DNA from: Martinezella calliandrae
Lineage (GTDB): Bacteria > Pseudomonadota > Alphaproteobacteria > Rhizobiales > Rhizobiaceae
Length of the DNA stretch: 41,097 nucleotides
NCBI RefSeq assembly: GCF_030272695.1
Contig: NZ_JARFYN010000058.1
Span: forward strand, 1 to 41,097
Direction: 5' to 3'
Shown here: in pieces, positions 40,731 to 41,097 of the stretch
Layout of the letters: each line of letters begins with the position of its first letter
Numbering within the stretch: position 1 is the first letter of the stretch
The notes under the pieces: generated by a model
The model's input: the letters and a program-made list of their open reading frames with translations, nothing else
Database searches by the model: none
What the model was told of the DNA's origin: nothing
Translations under genes and position numbers: made by a program

Positions 40731-41097
40731 ATGATCGAAAGCGTTTCCCTCGACCAACTGCGTATGTTCGTCGCCGCCGCCGATGCCGGCAGCTTTTCCG
40801 CGGCAGCGCGCCAGCTCAACCGGGCTCAGTCCGCCATCAGCCAGGCCATGGTGGCGCTGGAGAGCGTGTTGGACATCTCACTGTTCGATCGCTCGGAGCG
40901 TCTTCCAAAGCTGACGCCAGAGGGCGTTAAACTGCTCGGCACCGCACGCGGGATCGTGCGCGATGCCGATGCGCTCAAGGCACATGCCCGCAACATGGCT
41001 GGCGGGCTGGAGCCCGAACTCTCCATCGTTCTCGACACAATGTTTCCGCAAGGTTTACTGACCAAGGTCGCGCGGGAATGGGCGGCCGCGTTTCCCG
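40731..41097 (+). CDS. LysR-family transcriptional regulator (partial, runs off the window)
   Basis: 122 residues visible from ATG 40731. The HTH is typical: L-D-Q-L-R-M-F-V-A-A-A-D-A-G-S-F-S-A-A-A-R-Q-L-N, then S-A-I-S-Q-A-M-V-A-L-E and L-F-D-R-S-E-R-L-P-K-L-T-P-E-G. The start of the effector-binding domain reads L-S-I-V-L-D-T-M-F-P. The frame is open to the last base. Other ATGs at 40724 and 40727 are in a different frame. It probably regulates the pirin/FMN reductase pair in the opposite direction. Confidence 0.9.
   Translation, partial: MIESVSLDQLRMFVAAADAGSFSAAARQLNRAQSAISQAMVALESVLDISLFDRSERLPKLTPEGVKLLGTARGIVRDADALKAHARNMAGGLEPELSIVLDTMFPQGLLTKVAREWAAAFP

Noticed and set aside
1..41097. 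CRISPR arrays, tRNA, rRNA or riboswitches
   Set aside because: I saw no regularly spaced repeat set, no T-arm-like G-G-T-T-C-R-A-N-N-C-C with a matching cloverleaf, and no rRNA or riboswitch core sequence. A covariance-model scan would be needed to exclude small RNAs.

Overview
This is a high-GC, gene-dense window from an alphaproteobacterium. The gene types suggest a member of the Sphingomonadaceae, or a close relative, living on accessory DNA. I base this on the remnants of Trb/DUF736/DUF2285-type integrative elements, the Tat-exported molybdenum hydroxylases with their own cytochrome c, the TonB-receptor remnant, and the IS3 and IS1595 transposase remnants. There are no rRNA, tRNA or core housekeeping genes, so the assignment is an inference. 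The left 27 kb is a mosaic of intact small operons and broken genes. The right part carries an integrase-linked island that looks like an anti-phage defence locus.

Layout. 1-99: end of an IS3-type element. 134-5.1 kb: small stress/metabolism genes, namely an ArsR-SRPBCC pair, a dihydrofolate reductase-like enzyme, another SRPBCC protein, and a divergent SDR/MarR pair. They are interrupted by an internally deleted trbB and an intact DUF736 gene. 5.1-7.1 kb: XRE regulator, frameshifted DUF2285 gene, and a multiply frameshifted FdhF/YdeP-type oxidoreductase. 7.3-9.1 kb: intact Dps ferritin and a chloroperoxidase-like alpha/beta hydrolase. 9.3-10.7 kb: remnants of a [2Fe-2S]/Mo hydroxylase pair and of a TonB receptor. 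10.7-16.7 kb: AraC regulator, truncated PQQ dehydrogenase, FAD aromatic monooxygenase, a thioredoxin-reductase-like flavoprotein without its CxxC, a degraded HxlR regulator, and a second monooxygenase fragment. 17.3-21.3 kb: an intact, overlapping operon for a periplasmic triheme cytochrome c / [2Fe-2S] / molybdopterin dehydrogenase. 21.4-24 kb: truncated MFS transporter, an MqsRA-like toxin-antitoxin pair whose antitoxin has an unusual tail, a small unknown gene, and a truncated IS1595-family transposase. 24-26.8 kb: two SDRs, a divergent AraC regulator and an SDR remnant.

27.0-38.6 kb is the most interesting part. An excisionase-like HTH protein, a tyrosine integrase and a secreted nuclease-like protein are followed by one tightly packed operon. 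It holds a HigBA-like toxin-antitoxin, a SIR2-domain protein, a small protein of unknown family, a Rad50/SMC-like ABC ATPase with a zinc-hook-like motif, and an Mrr-nuclease/STAND NTPase. The first gene of each later pair overlaps the next. A separate gene follows for a GHKL (MORC/Hsp90-like) ATPase with a C-terminal PD-(D/E)xK-like nuclease domain. The SIR2, small protein and ABC ATPase order resembles the three-component ABC (ABC-3C) conflict systems. The whole locus is a good candidate for a composite defence system under toxin-antitoxin control. The island abuts a truncated LysR gene at about 38.6 kb.

38.9-41.1 kb: NADPH-dependent FMN reductase and pirin genes, divergent from a LysR regulator that runs off the window. 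In many places the reading frame is broken by one or a few bases. Most of these genes are also truncated, so true decay is likely, but single-base errors in the assembly should be ruled out.
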